Assembly: GCA_937911935.1 (NCBI GenBank)
Contig: CALDQH010000065.1
Location: 1-5,228 of the forward strand
Reading direction: 5' to 3'
From: an uncultured Bacteroidales bacterium
Lineage (GTDB): Bacteria > Bacteroidota > Bacteroidia > Bacteroidales > Paludibacteraceae
Length of the DNA: 5,228 nt
Shown: piece by piece, positions 1-4,851 of the stretch
How positions within the stretch are numbered: the first letter of the stretch is position 1
Layout: every line of letters starts with the position of its first letter
Notes under the pieces: model-generated
Databases searched by the model: none
The model's input: the letters and a program-made list of their open reading frames with translations, nothing else
Told to the model about the DNA's origin: nothing
Made by a program: the position numbers and the translations under genes

Positions 1-1
1 A

Positions 2-391
2 TTTGAGCCTAAAAACAACTTCGCTCCAAAGAAAATCACACCTCCCGAAATTAGCAAATGGACAGAACGAGGCGAAATCATTGTGTATGGCAAGGGAGAT
101 GAGGAGAATGAAGATGGCGTACAAGAGACTATCCTCACACGATTTAACAACCACCCAAGGGAGGGATATGGCATTCCTACCATTGGCAAGACCATTGAAG
201 AGATTAGAGAAGGTGTCGATACATTCATTGCTTACGCTAAGCAACACCCTGAATTGAGATTCCATATACGCAAAGTTGGATACGACAAAGCCGGATACAC
301 GATTGAGCAGATTGCGCCACTCTTCAATGGAGCGAAAGATGTAACAAACATCCTCTTGCCAAGAGAAATGATAAGCACCCTTAATTGGTAA
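2..391 (+). CDS. A1S_2505-like phage non-structural protein, C-terminal part (5' end outside window)
   Basis: The frame is open from the left edge to a TAA at 389-391, giving 129 visible residues. A GTG at 83 is only an internal Val codon, because the conserved part begins before it. Visible landmarks are ITPPEISKWTERGEIIVYG (about residues 12-30), then YGIPTIGKTIEEI, a helix-like stretch (VDTFIAYAKQHPELRF), and KVGYDKAGYTIEQIAPLF near the C-terminus. These match, from memory, the pattern of the A1S_2505 family (a region near 'IFVFGSN', 'YGIPTKD', 'FIxFAxxNPxLxF', 'TRVGCGLAGYxxxxIAPLF'). The function of that family is unknown and it is common in phages and mobile elements. The canonical Gly-rich stretch after the first strand is replaced by an acidic segment (YGKGDEENEDG), so this is a divergent member. 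The gene converges on the DUF6291-like gene and ends at a shared terminator. The family assignment rests on recalled motifs, so confidence is moderate. Confidence 0.62.
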   Translation, partial: FEPKNNFAPKKITPPEISKWTERGEIIVYGKGDEENEDGVQETILTRFNNHPREGYGIPTIGKTIEEIREGVDTFIAYAKQHPELRFHIRKVGYDKAGYTIEQIAPLFNGAKDVTNILLPREMISTLNW

Positions 392-448
392 ACACAAAAG
401 ATGGGTTGCAGAGAGCAAACAAATCTTTGATATAACTGCATACGAAAA

Positions 449-483
449 TCGGTAGTCACAATTAAGTGGCTACCGACTTTTTT
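449..483. terminator. Bidirectional intrinsic terminator between convergent genes
   Basis: An 11-bp stem (449-459 with 466-476, one T/G mismatch that becomes a G·U pair in plus-strand RNA) closes a 6-nt loop, AATTAA. The plus strand then reads CTTTTTT. On the minus strand the stem is followed by TTTTC. It lies 57 bp past the stop of the A1S_2505-like gene and 24 bp past the stop of the DUF6291-like gene, so it can end both transcripts. The longer T-run makes it stronger for the plus strand. Confidence 0.82.
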
Positions 484-507
484 GAATACACACGAAGGTT
501 GAATACA

Positions 508-1431
508 CTAATCATCTTGCTCTAAGAGCTCCTTGACCATCCTTGACACCTCTTTGGCTGCTCGTTTCCTATCTGTGCCATAATGTAGGTCACAATACAA
601 ATCTATGGCACCCCAAAACACTCTGTCGTCAGTTGGAATAGAACCTTTTTCCATCTCAGCAAGCATTCGTACTCTCTGAGCAAAGCATTTCTTTATGTAC
701 TCCTCCATACTCATTCCTCCTTCCTCTCTTCGTTGAGGAGTGGCGGAACTAACTTCAGCCTTGGAGGATAATGCTTCGCTTGTGTTTTTACCCGCTGCAC
801 GAACATCGCAACTATTGGAATGTGAACTATTCACCTCTTGCAGAGGTTTTATCTTTTCTTCTCTATCTTCAAATTGTTCACTATCGCTCTCAATTTGATT
901 ATTAACTCCTTGTATTGAAGTATTATAAGAAGATTCCAACCCTGTTGGTGTTGATTCTGCATCGTTATTGACATCTGCATTAGTATAATCATCTACTTCT
1001 ACTTCTACATTTACATCAACATCAACATCTTCATCTTCATTTACATTATCATCAACATCAACATCTTCATTTACATTTACATTTACATTATCATCAACAT
1101 CTACATCAAGGGGTTGTTTTAGGGGTTGTTTTTTGCTTGCGTTCTTATTTCCTTTTGGTGCACCACCTAATTCACCAAATTCGGCACCCTTCTTACCATT
1201 CTCAACACTCGCCATATACCGCCGCCTTGCCGAGTCAAGATTGGGTTTCGCCATTGCAAGGATGATATTGACATACGGGCTTTGGCTCTCCTCGTCAATA
1301 CCTTCCAACGCATAATCTCTTATTTTCATCACGCACTCACGAAACTCTGCATCGTTGAGGTGCTTCATCGCCGACAGAAAACTGTCGTACATAACGAAGC
1401 TTTTCTTATCGTTATCTTTGTTCTTCGCCAT
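508..1431 (-). CDS. DUF6291-like mobile-element protein with acidic Val-alternating repeat
   Basis: A 307-residue protein, taking the ATG at 1429-1431 as the start. The N-terminal domain (about residues 10-75; SFVMYDSFLSAMKHLNDAEF, then ALEGIDEE and LDSARRRYMASVENGKKGA) resembles DUF6291, found in Bacteroidota and Firmicutes prophages and integrative elements and often near replication genes; its biochemical role is not known. A basic GGAPKGNKNASKK linker (89-101) leads into a 40-residue stretch of D/N/E alternating with V (109-148), then a polar, probably disordered Ser/Glu/Asn-rich segment (150-235). A helical C-terminal domain follows (about 239-307, containing SMEEYIKKCFAQRV, VFWGAIDLYCDLHYG and AAKEVSRMVKELLEQ). 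The frame stays open to a TTG at 1536, but those 35 extra residues cross the likely promoter and two hairpins. The ATG is preceded by an A-rich stretch (ACAAAAAAG), usual for Bacteroidota. It may prime or regulate replication in an element; that is inference. Confidence 0.8.
   Translation of the reverse strand: MAKNKDNDKKSFVMYDSFLSAMKHLNDAEFRECVMKIRDYALEGIDEESQSPYVNIILAMAKPNLDSARRRYMASVENGKKGAEFGELGGAPKGNKNASKKQPLKQPLDVDVDDNVNVNVNEDVDVDDNVNEDEDVDVDVNVEVEVDDYTNADVNNDAESTPTGLESSYNTSIQGVNNQIESDSEQFEDREEKIKPLQEVNSSHSNSCDVRAAGKNTSEALSSKAEVSSATPQRREEGGMSMEEYIKKCFAQRVRMLAEMEKGSIPTDDRVFWGAIDLYCDLHYGTDRKRAAKEVSRMVKELLEQDD
988..1107 (-). repeat. Imperfect hexanucleotide-type coding repeat (D/N/E-V)n
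   Basis: This is a run of triplets that on the plus strand alternate CAT/TAC/TTC-type codons with CAT/CAA-type codons. On the minus strand it encodes 40 residues in which Val alternates with Asp, Asn or Glu. It contains a 22-bp exact direct repeat (1038-1059 and 1080-1101, offset 42 bp or 14 codons), which points to growth by slippage or unequal recombination. The offset is a multiple of three, so the reading frame is kept. Confidence 0.85.
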
Positions 1432-1467
1432 CTTTTTTGTAGTTTTAATTGGCTTATTCTTAAACCA

Positions 1468-1504
1468 CGCCGACACCATCGGCGCAGTTGGGAGTATTCC
1501 CACT
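1468..1504 (-). promoter_or_regulatory. Two adjacent small hairpins in the leader of the DUF6291-like gene
   Basis: Reading the minus strand, AGTGGGA/TCCCAACT (1504-1486, loop ATAC, one unpaired base) is followed directly by CGCCGA/TCGGCG (1484-1468, loop TGGTG). The second stem is the most GC-rich spot in an AT-rich stretch. No T-run follows it, so it is not an ordinary terminator. If transcription starts near 1501, both would sit at the 5' end of the leader, about 37-70 nt before the ATG. Possible roles are mRNA stability, an operator or a recombination/replication hairpin; nothing distinguishes these. Confidence 0.45.
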
Positions 1505-1507
1505 AAT

Positions 1508-1536
1508 ATAATAAGGTAATAGGAATACAAAGTCAA
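1508..1536 (-). promoter_or_regulatory. Sigma70-like promoter candidate for the DUF6291-like gene
   Basis: On the minus strand TTGACT (1536-1531) is followed after exactly 17 nt by TATTAT (1513-1508), five of six matches to each enterobacterial consensus box. Transcription would begin near 1501, leaving a leader of about 70 nt. No Bacteroidota TAnnTTTG element is present in this upstream region. The TTG of the -35 box is also the only start codon that would extend the protein, which argues against the longer start. A chance match in AT-rich DNA is possible. Confidence 0.42.
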
Positions 1537-1552
1537 GAGATTTCTTCAAAAA

Positions 1553-1672
1553 TCACTCATAATTTTCAATCCACGGAAGATTATATGGGTCAGGAACGAT
1601 GTCGTGCAATGCCCAAAGGCGACCTATATCACGCAGAAACTCGTTCGAAAATAGGACATCGTAGGGCACCAA
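1553..1672 (-). pseudogene. Orphan C-terminal gene fragment, or 39-residue hypothetical protein
   Basis: On the minus strand an open stretch ends at TGA (1553-1555). It could begin at TTG (1670-1672) or GTG (1667-1669); there is no ATG, and a TGA at 1682-1684 blocks extension upstream. The residues look like a folded protein rather than noise: VPYDVLFSNEFL, then RDIGRLWALHDIVPDPYN, then LPWIENYE, with two Trp and a Pro/Asp/Tyr-rich end. I do not recognise the family. The opposite-strand reading (1585-1728) is Arg/Lys-rich, as expected for an antisense shadow. It starts inside the arm of the hairpin at 1671-1700 and ends 121 bp before the DUF6291-like ATG on the same strand. The simplest reading is the 3' remnant of a gene cut at an element border; a genuine small protein with a TTG or GTG start is the alternative. 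Confidence 0.45.
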
Positions 1673-1703
1673 AAGAGAAGTTCAACAGAGCTTCTCTTTT
1701 TTT
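1671..1703. terminator. Strong hairpin terminator behind the purine permease, usable on both strands
   Basis: A perfect 10-bp inverted repeat (AAAAGAGAAG 1671-1680, CTTCTCTTTT 1691-1700) encloses a 10-nt loop. The plus strand ends in seven T (1697-1703); the minus strand ends in TTTTGG. It begins 30 bp past the permease stop and so most likely ends that minus-strand transcript. The T-run is longer in the plus direction, although no plus-strand gene is visible to its left that would use it. Confidence 0.7.
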
Positions 1704-1730
1704 GTATAACTATTATTTAGCACAATAATA

Positions 1731-3032
1731 CTATACAATAAATTTGCAGACAAACAGCGCAGCTAAAATATAGGTTGAAATGGGCACTTTCTTTACCTCT
1801 CCGGCAAGCAACTTAATGGCCACATACGACAGCAAGCCAAAGGCTATACCATTGGTAATACTACAAGAGAAGGCCGTCATGGTAATGCACAACACAGAGG
1901 GTATGGCCTGAGAATAATCAGAAAAATCTACTTTTACCACAGAAGACAGCATCATAAAGCCCACCAAAATTAAGGCTGAACCCGTTGCAGCACCCGGCAT
2001 GGCTACAAAAATAGGCGCAAAAAACAGCGACACGATAAAACAACAAGCCACCGTAAACGAAGTTAAACCTGTTCTACCCCCTGCCATAATACCCGACGTA
2101 CTTTCTACAAAGGTAGTAACCGTACTACTACCTAACACAGCACCTGTTGTAGTAGCTACAGCATCCACCATAAACGCCTTTTTCATCCAAGGCATTTTAC
2201 CTGTTTTTTTATCCACCATATCGGTATGGTGAGCTACCCCCAACAACGTACCTATGGTATCAAACATATCGACAAACAACAAGGTAAATACCAGCAACCA
2301 AAAATCTACGGTTGCCACGTGCGACCAATCAAACTGGCACACAATGGATGCTGGCGATGGTGGTACAGATACCACACCTGTGTAATGAGTAACTCCCATG
2401 GGAATACCAATCAAGGTAGTAAGCAGAATGCCCCACAACATAGCCCCTGGCACTTTTTTATACAACATAACAGAGGTGATTACCAAGCCTATGCTACAAA
2501 GCAAAGCAGGACCAGAAGTTATATCCCCAAACTTTACCATGGTTGCAGGGTCTTTTACAATCAGTTCGGCACTTTGCATGCCTAAAAACAACACAAACAG
2601 ACCAATGCCTGCACCAACGGCCACGTGTAAACATTTTGGAATGCTATACACAATTTTTTCTCGCAAATTGGTAAGTGTTAAAAGAACAAAGATAATACCC
2701 TCTACAAACACAGCCAATAACGCTACATGCCACGAATGCCCCATAGAAAGACAGATAGTATAGGCAAAAAATGCATTCAATCCCATACCCGGAGCCAAAG
2801 CAAACGGAAGTTTGGCATAAAGTGCCATCAACAAGGTTGCAAAAGCCGAAACAATTACCGTAACCGTAAAAACCGCTCCTTCGTCCATTCCTGTTGCTGC
2901 CAATATTTCGGGATTAACCGCCAATATATAGGCCATGGTAAAAAACGTAGTAAGCCCTGCAATTATTTCCGTTCTTATCGTATGTGTTTTGCTATCAAAG
3001 CCAAACAATCGAGCAAGTATTTTATCTTTCAT
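1731..3032 (-). CDS. NCS2 family purine permease (AzgA/PbuG-type)
   Basis: A 433-residue inner-membrane protein, full length for the AzgA-like branch of the NCS2 family (Xan_ur_permease fold; relatives are B. subtilis PbuG/PbuO and E. coli AdeP/GhxP). These import adenine, guanine or hypoxanthine with protons for salvage. Hydrophobic segments run along the whole length, consistent with the family's 14 helices. Signature stretches are GLTTFFTMAYILAVNP (26-41), APGMGLNAFFAYT (80-92), VDMFDTIGTLLGVAHHTD (254-271) and VTTFVESTSGIMAGGRTGLT (305-324). The acidic residues in the last two (D255, D258 and E310) lie where the family binds the purine ring. The AzgA branch is chosen over xanthine/uracil permeases because of the FDT and GGRTGL motifs. 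The ATG at 3030-3032 fits the family N-terminus and sits about 20 bp from a Bacteroidota -7 box. The leader is too short for a purine riboswitch. The exact purine cannot be told from sequence alone. Confidence 0.96.
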   Translation of the reverse strand: MKDKILARLFGFDSKTHTIRTEIIAGLTTFFTMAYILAVNPEILAATGMDEGAVFTVTVIVSAFATLLMALYAKLPFALAPGMGLNAFFAYTICLSMGHSWHVALLAVFVEGIIFVLLTLTNLREKIVYSIPKCLHVAVGAGIGLFVLFLGMQSAELIVKDPATMVKFGDITSGPALLCSIGLVITSVMLYKKVPGAMLWGILLTTLIGIPMGVTHYTGVVSVPPSPASIVCQFDWSHVATVDFWLLVFTLLFVDMFDTIGTLLGVAHHTDMVDKKTGKMPWMKKAFMVDAVATTTGAVLGSSTVTTFVESTSGIMAGGRTGLTSFTVACCFIVSLFFAPIFVAMPGAATGSALILVGFMMLSSVVKVDFSDYSQAIPSVLCITMTAFSCSITNGIAFGLLSYVAIKLLAGEVKKVPISTYILAALFVCKFIV

Positions 3033-3051
3033 AATGGTATTTTTTCACCGG

Positions 3052-3079
3052 CAAAGGTACAAAAAAAGACTAACTCAAA
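3052..3079 (-). promoter_or_regulatory. Bacteroidota-type promoter of the purine permease
   Basis: The minus strand carries TACCTTTG (3059-3052), an exact match to the Bacteroidota -7 element TAnnTTTG, 19 bp before the permease ATG. A TTTG at 3079-3076 is a candidate -33 element with a 16-nt spacer, one short of the usual range; a TTGG slightly further upstream would give 20 nt. The predicted leader is only about 10-15 nt with no Shine-Dalgarno sequence. The -33 region lies inside the terminator hairpin of the preceding gene. Confidence 0.7.
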
Positions 3080-3096
3080 CCAATGAGTTAGTCTTT
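3061..3096 (-). terminator. Intrinsic terminator of the SIMPL gene
   Basis: A perfect 13-bp stem (3065-3077 with 3084-3096) with a 6-nt loop, followed on the minus strand by an uninterrupted run of seven T (3067-3061). It begins 42 bp past the stop of the SIMPL-domain gene. It separates that gene from the permease, whose promoter overlaps it. Confidence 0.9.
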
Positions 3097-3137
3097 CGAC
3101 ATGAAAAATTTAGTTTATATACGTTTCTAACAACGTT

Positions 3138-3845
3138 TTAATCCAAAGCAAATCGAACATTTACACGGCAATCAATTTTGATGTTTTCAAAATCCAAGTC
3201 TGGCACATCACTACCTGCAATGGCATCTTCGGTTACTGCATTGGCTTTCATCAACATGGGACGATTATAATTGCGTACGGGTGTAAAGTCGTTTTCGCTG
3301 ATATAAATGGCTTTACCCAAAGGTTGGTCGATGGCCTCGGTTAGAATTTTAGCCTTACGTTTGGCATCGCGCATGGCTTCGGCACGTGCTTCGTCTTTGT
3401 ATTGTTCTATTTTTGAACATTTCATTTGACTAATTGACACTTCAGAAATACCAACCTCGTCTAACGCCAACATAACTTGCATCACCTGTTTAGCGTTGTC
3501 GGTTCTCAGTTTGTATGCCTTGCTTAATTTTACTTCATTTTTACGCCATTTTCGAGCCATAAAATCGCTTGACATATCCACTACCGTCAAATCTTTTTTG
3601 GTATCTATCCCCACTTTTTTTAATGCCTTCAACATCTCTTTTTCTAACTCTTCTAAAGACTGTTTCTTGGCATAATCTTTTTCGTTGATAACAATGCTCA
3701 GCTGAATTTCGTCGGGCGAAACATATTTTTCGCATTTACCTGACACCTCTATATATGGGGTCTTGCAATCTTGCGCATACAACGAGGACGCTCCTAAGGT
3801 TATAAACAACGCTAACGAAGCTAAAATTACTTTTGTTTTCATCAT
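3138..3845 (-). CDS. Secreted SIMPL domain (DUF541) protein
   Basis: A 235-residue protein with a clear Sec signal peptide: KTK, a hydrophobic core (VILASLALFITLGASS) and a SLYA|Q cleavage site after about residue 24. There is no lipobox, so a soluble periplasmic protein is expected. The mature part fits the SIMPL/DUF541 family (E. coli YggE, Brucella BP26): an opening strand YIEVSGKCEKYVSPDEIQL (31-49), where the family reads roughly 'VSGxGxVxxxPDxA'; a charged helix (62-78); the characteristic EARAEAMRDAKRKAKILTEA helix (152-171); and a closing strand near IDCRVNVRFAL. The family is linked to envelope and oxidative-stress phenotypes and can form ring-shaped oligomers, but its molecular role is unclear. 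Four Cys remain in the mature protein (C27, C38, C143, C226), allowing disulfides. Two adjacent ATGs (3845 and 3842) could start it; either keeps the signal peptide. No -7 box was found upstream, so read-through from the His-rich gene is possible. Confidence 0.92.
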   Translation of the reverse strand: MMKTKVILASLALFITLGASSLYAQDCKTPYIEVSGKCEKYVSPDEIQLSIVINEKDYAKKQSLEELEKEMLKALKKVGIDTKKDLTVVDMSSDFMARKWRKNEVKLSKAYKLRTDNAKQVMQVMLALDEVGISEVSISQMKCSKIEQYKDEARAEAMRDAKRKAKILTEAIDQPLGKAIYISENDFTPVRNYNRPMLMKANAVTEDAIAGSDVPDLDFENIKIDCRVNVRFALD

Positions 3846-3854
3846 ATTCTATTA

Positions 3855-3886
3855 TTGGTTATTTGGTTATTCGGTGATACGGTGAG
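3855..3886. repeat. Four degenerate 8-bp tandem units upstream of the SIMPL gene
   Basis: On the plus strand the units read TTGGTTAT, TTGGTTAT, TCGGTGAT and ACGGTGAG with no gap. The first two are identical and the others share the core GGT. The array ends 9 bp before the SIMPL start codon, inside the 79-bp gap after the His-rich gene. It could be a protein-binding array or a slippage tract that alters the leader; the short length leaves chance possible. Confidence 0.5.
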
Positions 3887-3924
3887 TCGAGCCGATCGCT
3901 CCCTAACTATATCACACCCAACTT

Positions 3925-4395
3925 TTAAATACGCACGGTTACTTGAATGGGCGAAAAGGGAGGCGTAATGCGCACGTGTTTTTTTACTGAGTGGCAAGGT
4001 GCAACAGGCCTGCAATGACTGCCGTGGTGACAATGGCCTTTGTGGCAGTTGAAACAACTTTTGCTGTGCCTCCCATCGGGACGGCAAACGGGTTTGCAAT
4101 CGGGTTTGTGATGTGGTCTATGTGGATGAACCGCAGGTTTATGCTTTGCTGGTGCTTTGTGTGCCACTGGTTTGGGTGCTGGCTTGTGTGCAGGTTTTGC
4201 TTTCGAGTTAAAATGACGGTCGTTTTTACCTACCTGATCTTTTTTGTTGTCTTTCTTGTTGTCCTTTTTATTGTTTTTTTGAACAACTTCTTTTTTGTGC
4301 TTAGGGCCATCATTGTCACGGTGATTATCTGCCATTACAGATGTAGTTCCCAACAAAAGAGCAAACACACTTACAAATAAAAATTTCTTGTTCAT
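3925..4395 (-). CDS. Secreted His/Lys/Pro/Cys-rich hypothetical protein, probable metal binder
   Basis: A 156-residue protein taking the ATG at 4393-4395, which gives a textbook signal peptide (MNKKFLFVSVFALLLGTTSVMA, cleavage after about residue 22). The upstream ATG at 4443 would add a polar leader (MENKKESIYNNL) in front of that signal and is rejected. I recognise no family. The mature part is low-complexity: a basic stretch with three NKKD units (42-53), a Lys-Pro-Ala-His region (65-90), then a His/Cys cluster (90-135). In all it has 18 His and 7 Cys (C100, C104, C114, C117, C122, C128, C134). SCFNCHKGHCHHGSHC (113-128) contains a CxxCH motif, the sequence that carries covalent heme in c-type cytochromes. 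Binding Zn, Cu or Ni is a plausible inference from composition; heme attachment is possible but weaker because no cytochrome c fold is visible. The final 16 residues (VRITPPFSPIQVTVRI) are unlike the rest. It is 79 bp upstream of the SIMPL gene on the same strand, so the two may be cotranscribed. Confidence 0.78.
   Translation of the reverse strand: MNKKFLFVSVFALLLGTTSVMADNHRDNDGPKHKKEVVQKNNKKDNKKDNKKDQVGKNDRHFNSKAKPAHKPAPKPVAHKAPAKHKPAVHPHRPHHKPDCKPVCRPDGRHSKSCFNCHKGHCHHGSHCRPVAPCHSVKKHVRITPPFSPIQVTVRI
4237..4272 (-). repeat. Three tandem 12-bp coding units (NKKD) in the His-rich gene
   Basis: The codons for N-K-K-D are repeated three times in a row (residues 42-53), with small base differences between copies. 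The unit is a multiple of three, so copy-number change would alter only the length of the basic linker. Confidence 0.75.
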
Positions 4396-4575
4396 AGCTG
4401 TAAAATTTAAATTGTTATAGATACTTTCTTTTTTATTTTCCAACTCAAACCTGTTTGTTTGGGCTGTGTTTGTCTTTTAGACGCAGGGTGCAAACGATTG
4501 TTTAATGCGCTACTCGTTAAAAAAAGTTGCGTTTTACAAACACAATTTAAATGACAAAGCACCTATAAATGTAAC

Positions 4576-4611
4576 AAAAGCCTTGTCAGCCAATTAGCCA
4601 ACAAGACTTTT
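4576..4611 (-). terminator. Intrinsic terminator of the lgt-DUF4834 transcript
   Basis: An 11-bp stem (4576-4586 with 4601-4611) around a 14-nt loop. The one non-Watson-Crick position is a C/A mismatch in plus-strand RNA but a U·G pair in minus-strand RNA, so the structure suits the minus strand. It lies 19 bp past the DUF4834-like stop, and the stem ends in TTTT with no longer T-run, so it may be a modest terminator. The 235-bp stretch 4396-4630 holds nothing else I can support apart from an unresolved promoter for the His-rich gene (TATCTATAAC near its start, with no proper upstream box). Confidence 0.62.
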
Positions 4612-4630
4612 ATACTAAATCTTACAACTT

Positions 4631-4849
4631 TTATTTTACTTCTTCGAACTCTACATCTTCTGCTTTCGACTTATCAAATCGTTTATTAACCGAAGACGTA
4701 TTAGTCGTTGTTGTGTTCTGCTGAGAATAAGATTGTTGCGTTCTTTGCACGTTACGACCACTTCCAAACACTAATCGTAATATGCTAATAACAGGAACTG
4801 CTATCAGCATTACAAAGAATACAATAATAAATAAAATAATACCACCCAT
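4631..4849 (-). CDS. DUF4834-like small membrane protein
   Basis: A 72-residue protein. One N-terminal membrane segment (about residues 3-24; ILFIIVFFVMLIAVPVISIL) is followed by RLVFGSGR, a Gln/Thr/Asn/Ser-rich linker (34-53) and an acidic end, FDKSKAEDVEFEEVK. This matches the DUF4834 layout I know from Bacteroidota: a short hydrophobic N-terminus, an (L)RLxFG turn, a variable polar middle and a terminal D-(V/Y)-x-(F/D)-FEEVK-like tail. The function is unknown. The ATG is 2 bp behind the lgt stop codon, so it is cotranscribed and probably translationally coupled. There is no signal peptidase site, so the segment most likely stays as an anchor with the polar tail in the cytoplasm. Confidence 0.8.
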   Translation of the reverse strand: MGGIILFIIVFFVMLIAVPVISILRLVFGSGRNVQRTQQSYSQQNTTTTNTSSVNKRFDKSKAEDVEFEEVK

Positions 4850-4851
4850 AG

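Noticed and set aside
232..459. Minus-strand ORF across the end of the A1S_2505-like gene
   Set aside because: It overlaps the better-supported plus gene and runs into the terminator stem; the product is Cys/Leu-rich without a recognisable pattern.
1432..1536. 35-residue hydrophobic extension of the DUF6291-like protein from a TTG start
   Set aside because: The TTG is part of a likely -35 box, the extension crosses two hairpins, and the conserved domain begins just after the ATG at 1431.
1585..1728. Plus-strand 47-codon ORF beginning with ATG
   Set aside because: Its translation is Arg/Lys-rich and runs through the terminator hairpin; the minus-strand reading of the same DNA looks far more protein-like.
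3033..3064. Purine riboswitch in front of the permease
   Set aside because: The leader predicted from the -7 box is only about 10-15 nt, and the single hairpin upstream is a plain terminator with no three-way junction.
1999..3141. Several plus-strand ORFs (1999-2232, 2226-2585, 2398-2763, 2727-3086, 2935-3141)
   Set aside because: All lie antisense to the intact NCS2 permease or run on through its promoter, and show no domain of their own.
3765..3845. SIMPL protein as a lipoprotein (Cys at position 27)
   Set aside because: The residues before the Cys are A-Q-D, not a lipobox, while SLYA|Q is a good ordinary cleavage site.
3541..4099. Minus-strand ORFs 3541-3735 and 3842-4099
   Set aside because: Both are alternative-frame shadows of the SIMPL and His-rich genes; the second begins inside the His-rich gene and its product is full of Arg/Ser/Leu with no signal or domain.
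3991..4380. Plus-strand 129-codon hydrophobic ORF that looks like a membrane protein
   Set aside because: It is the antisense of His/Lys-rich codons, which read as Val/Phe/Leu/Cys on the other strand; the minus strand has a proper signal peptide.
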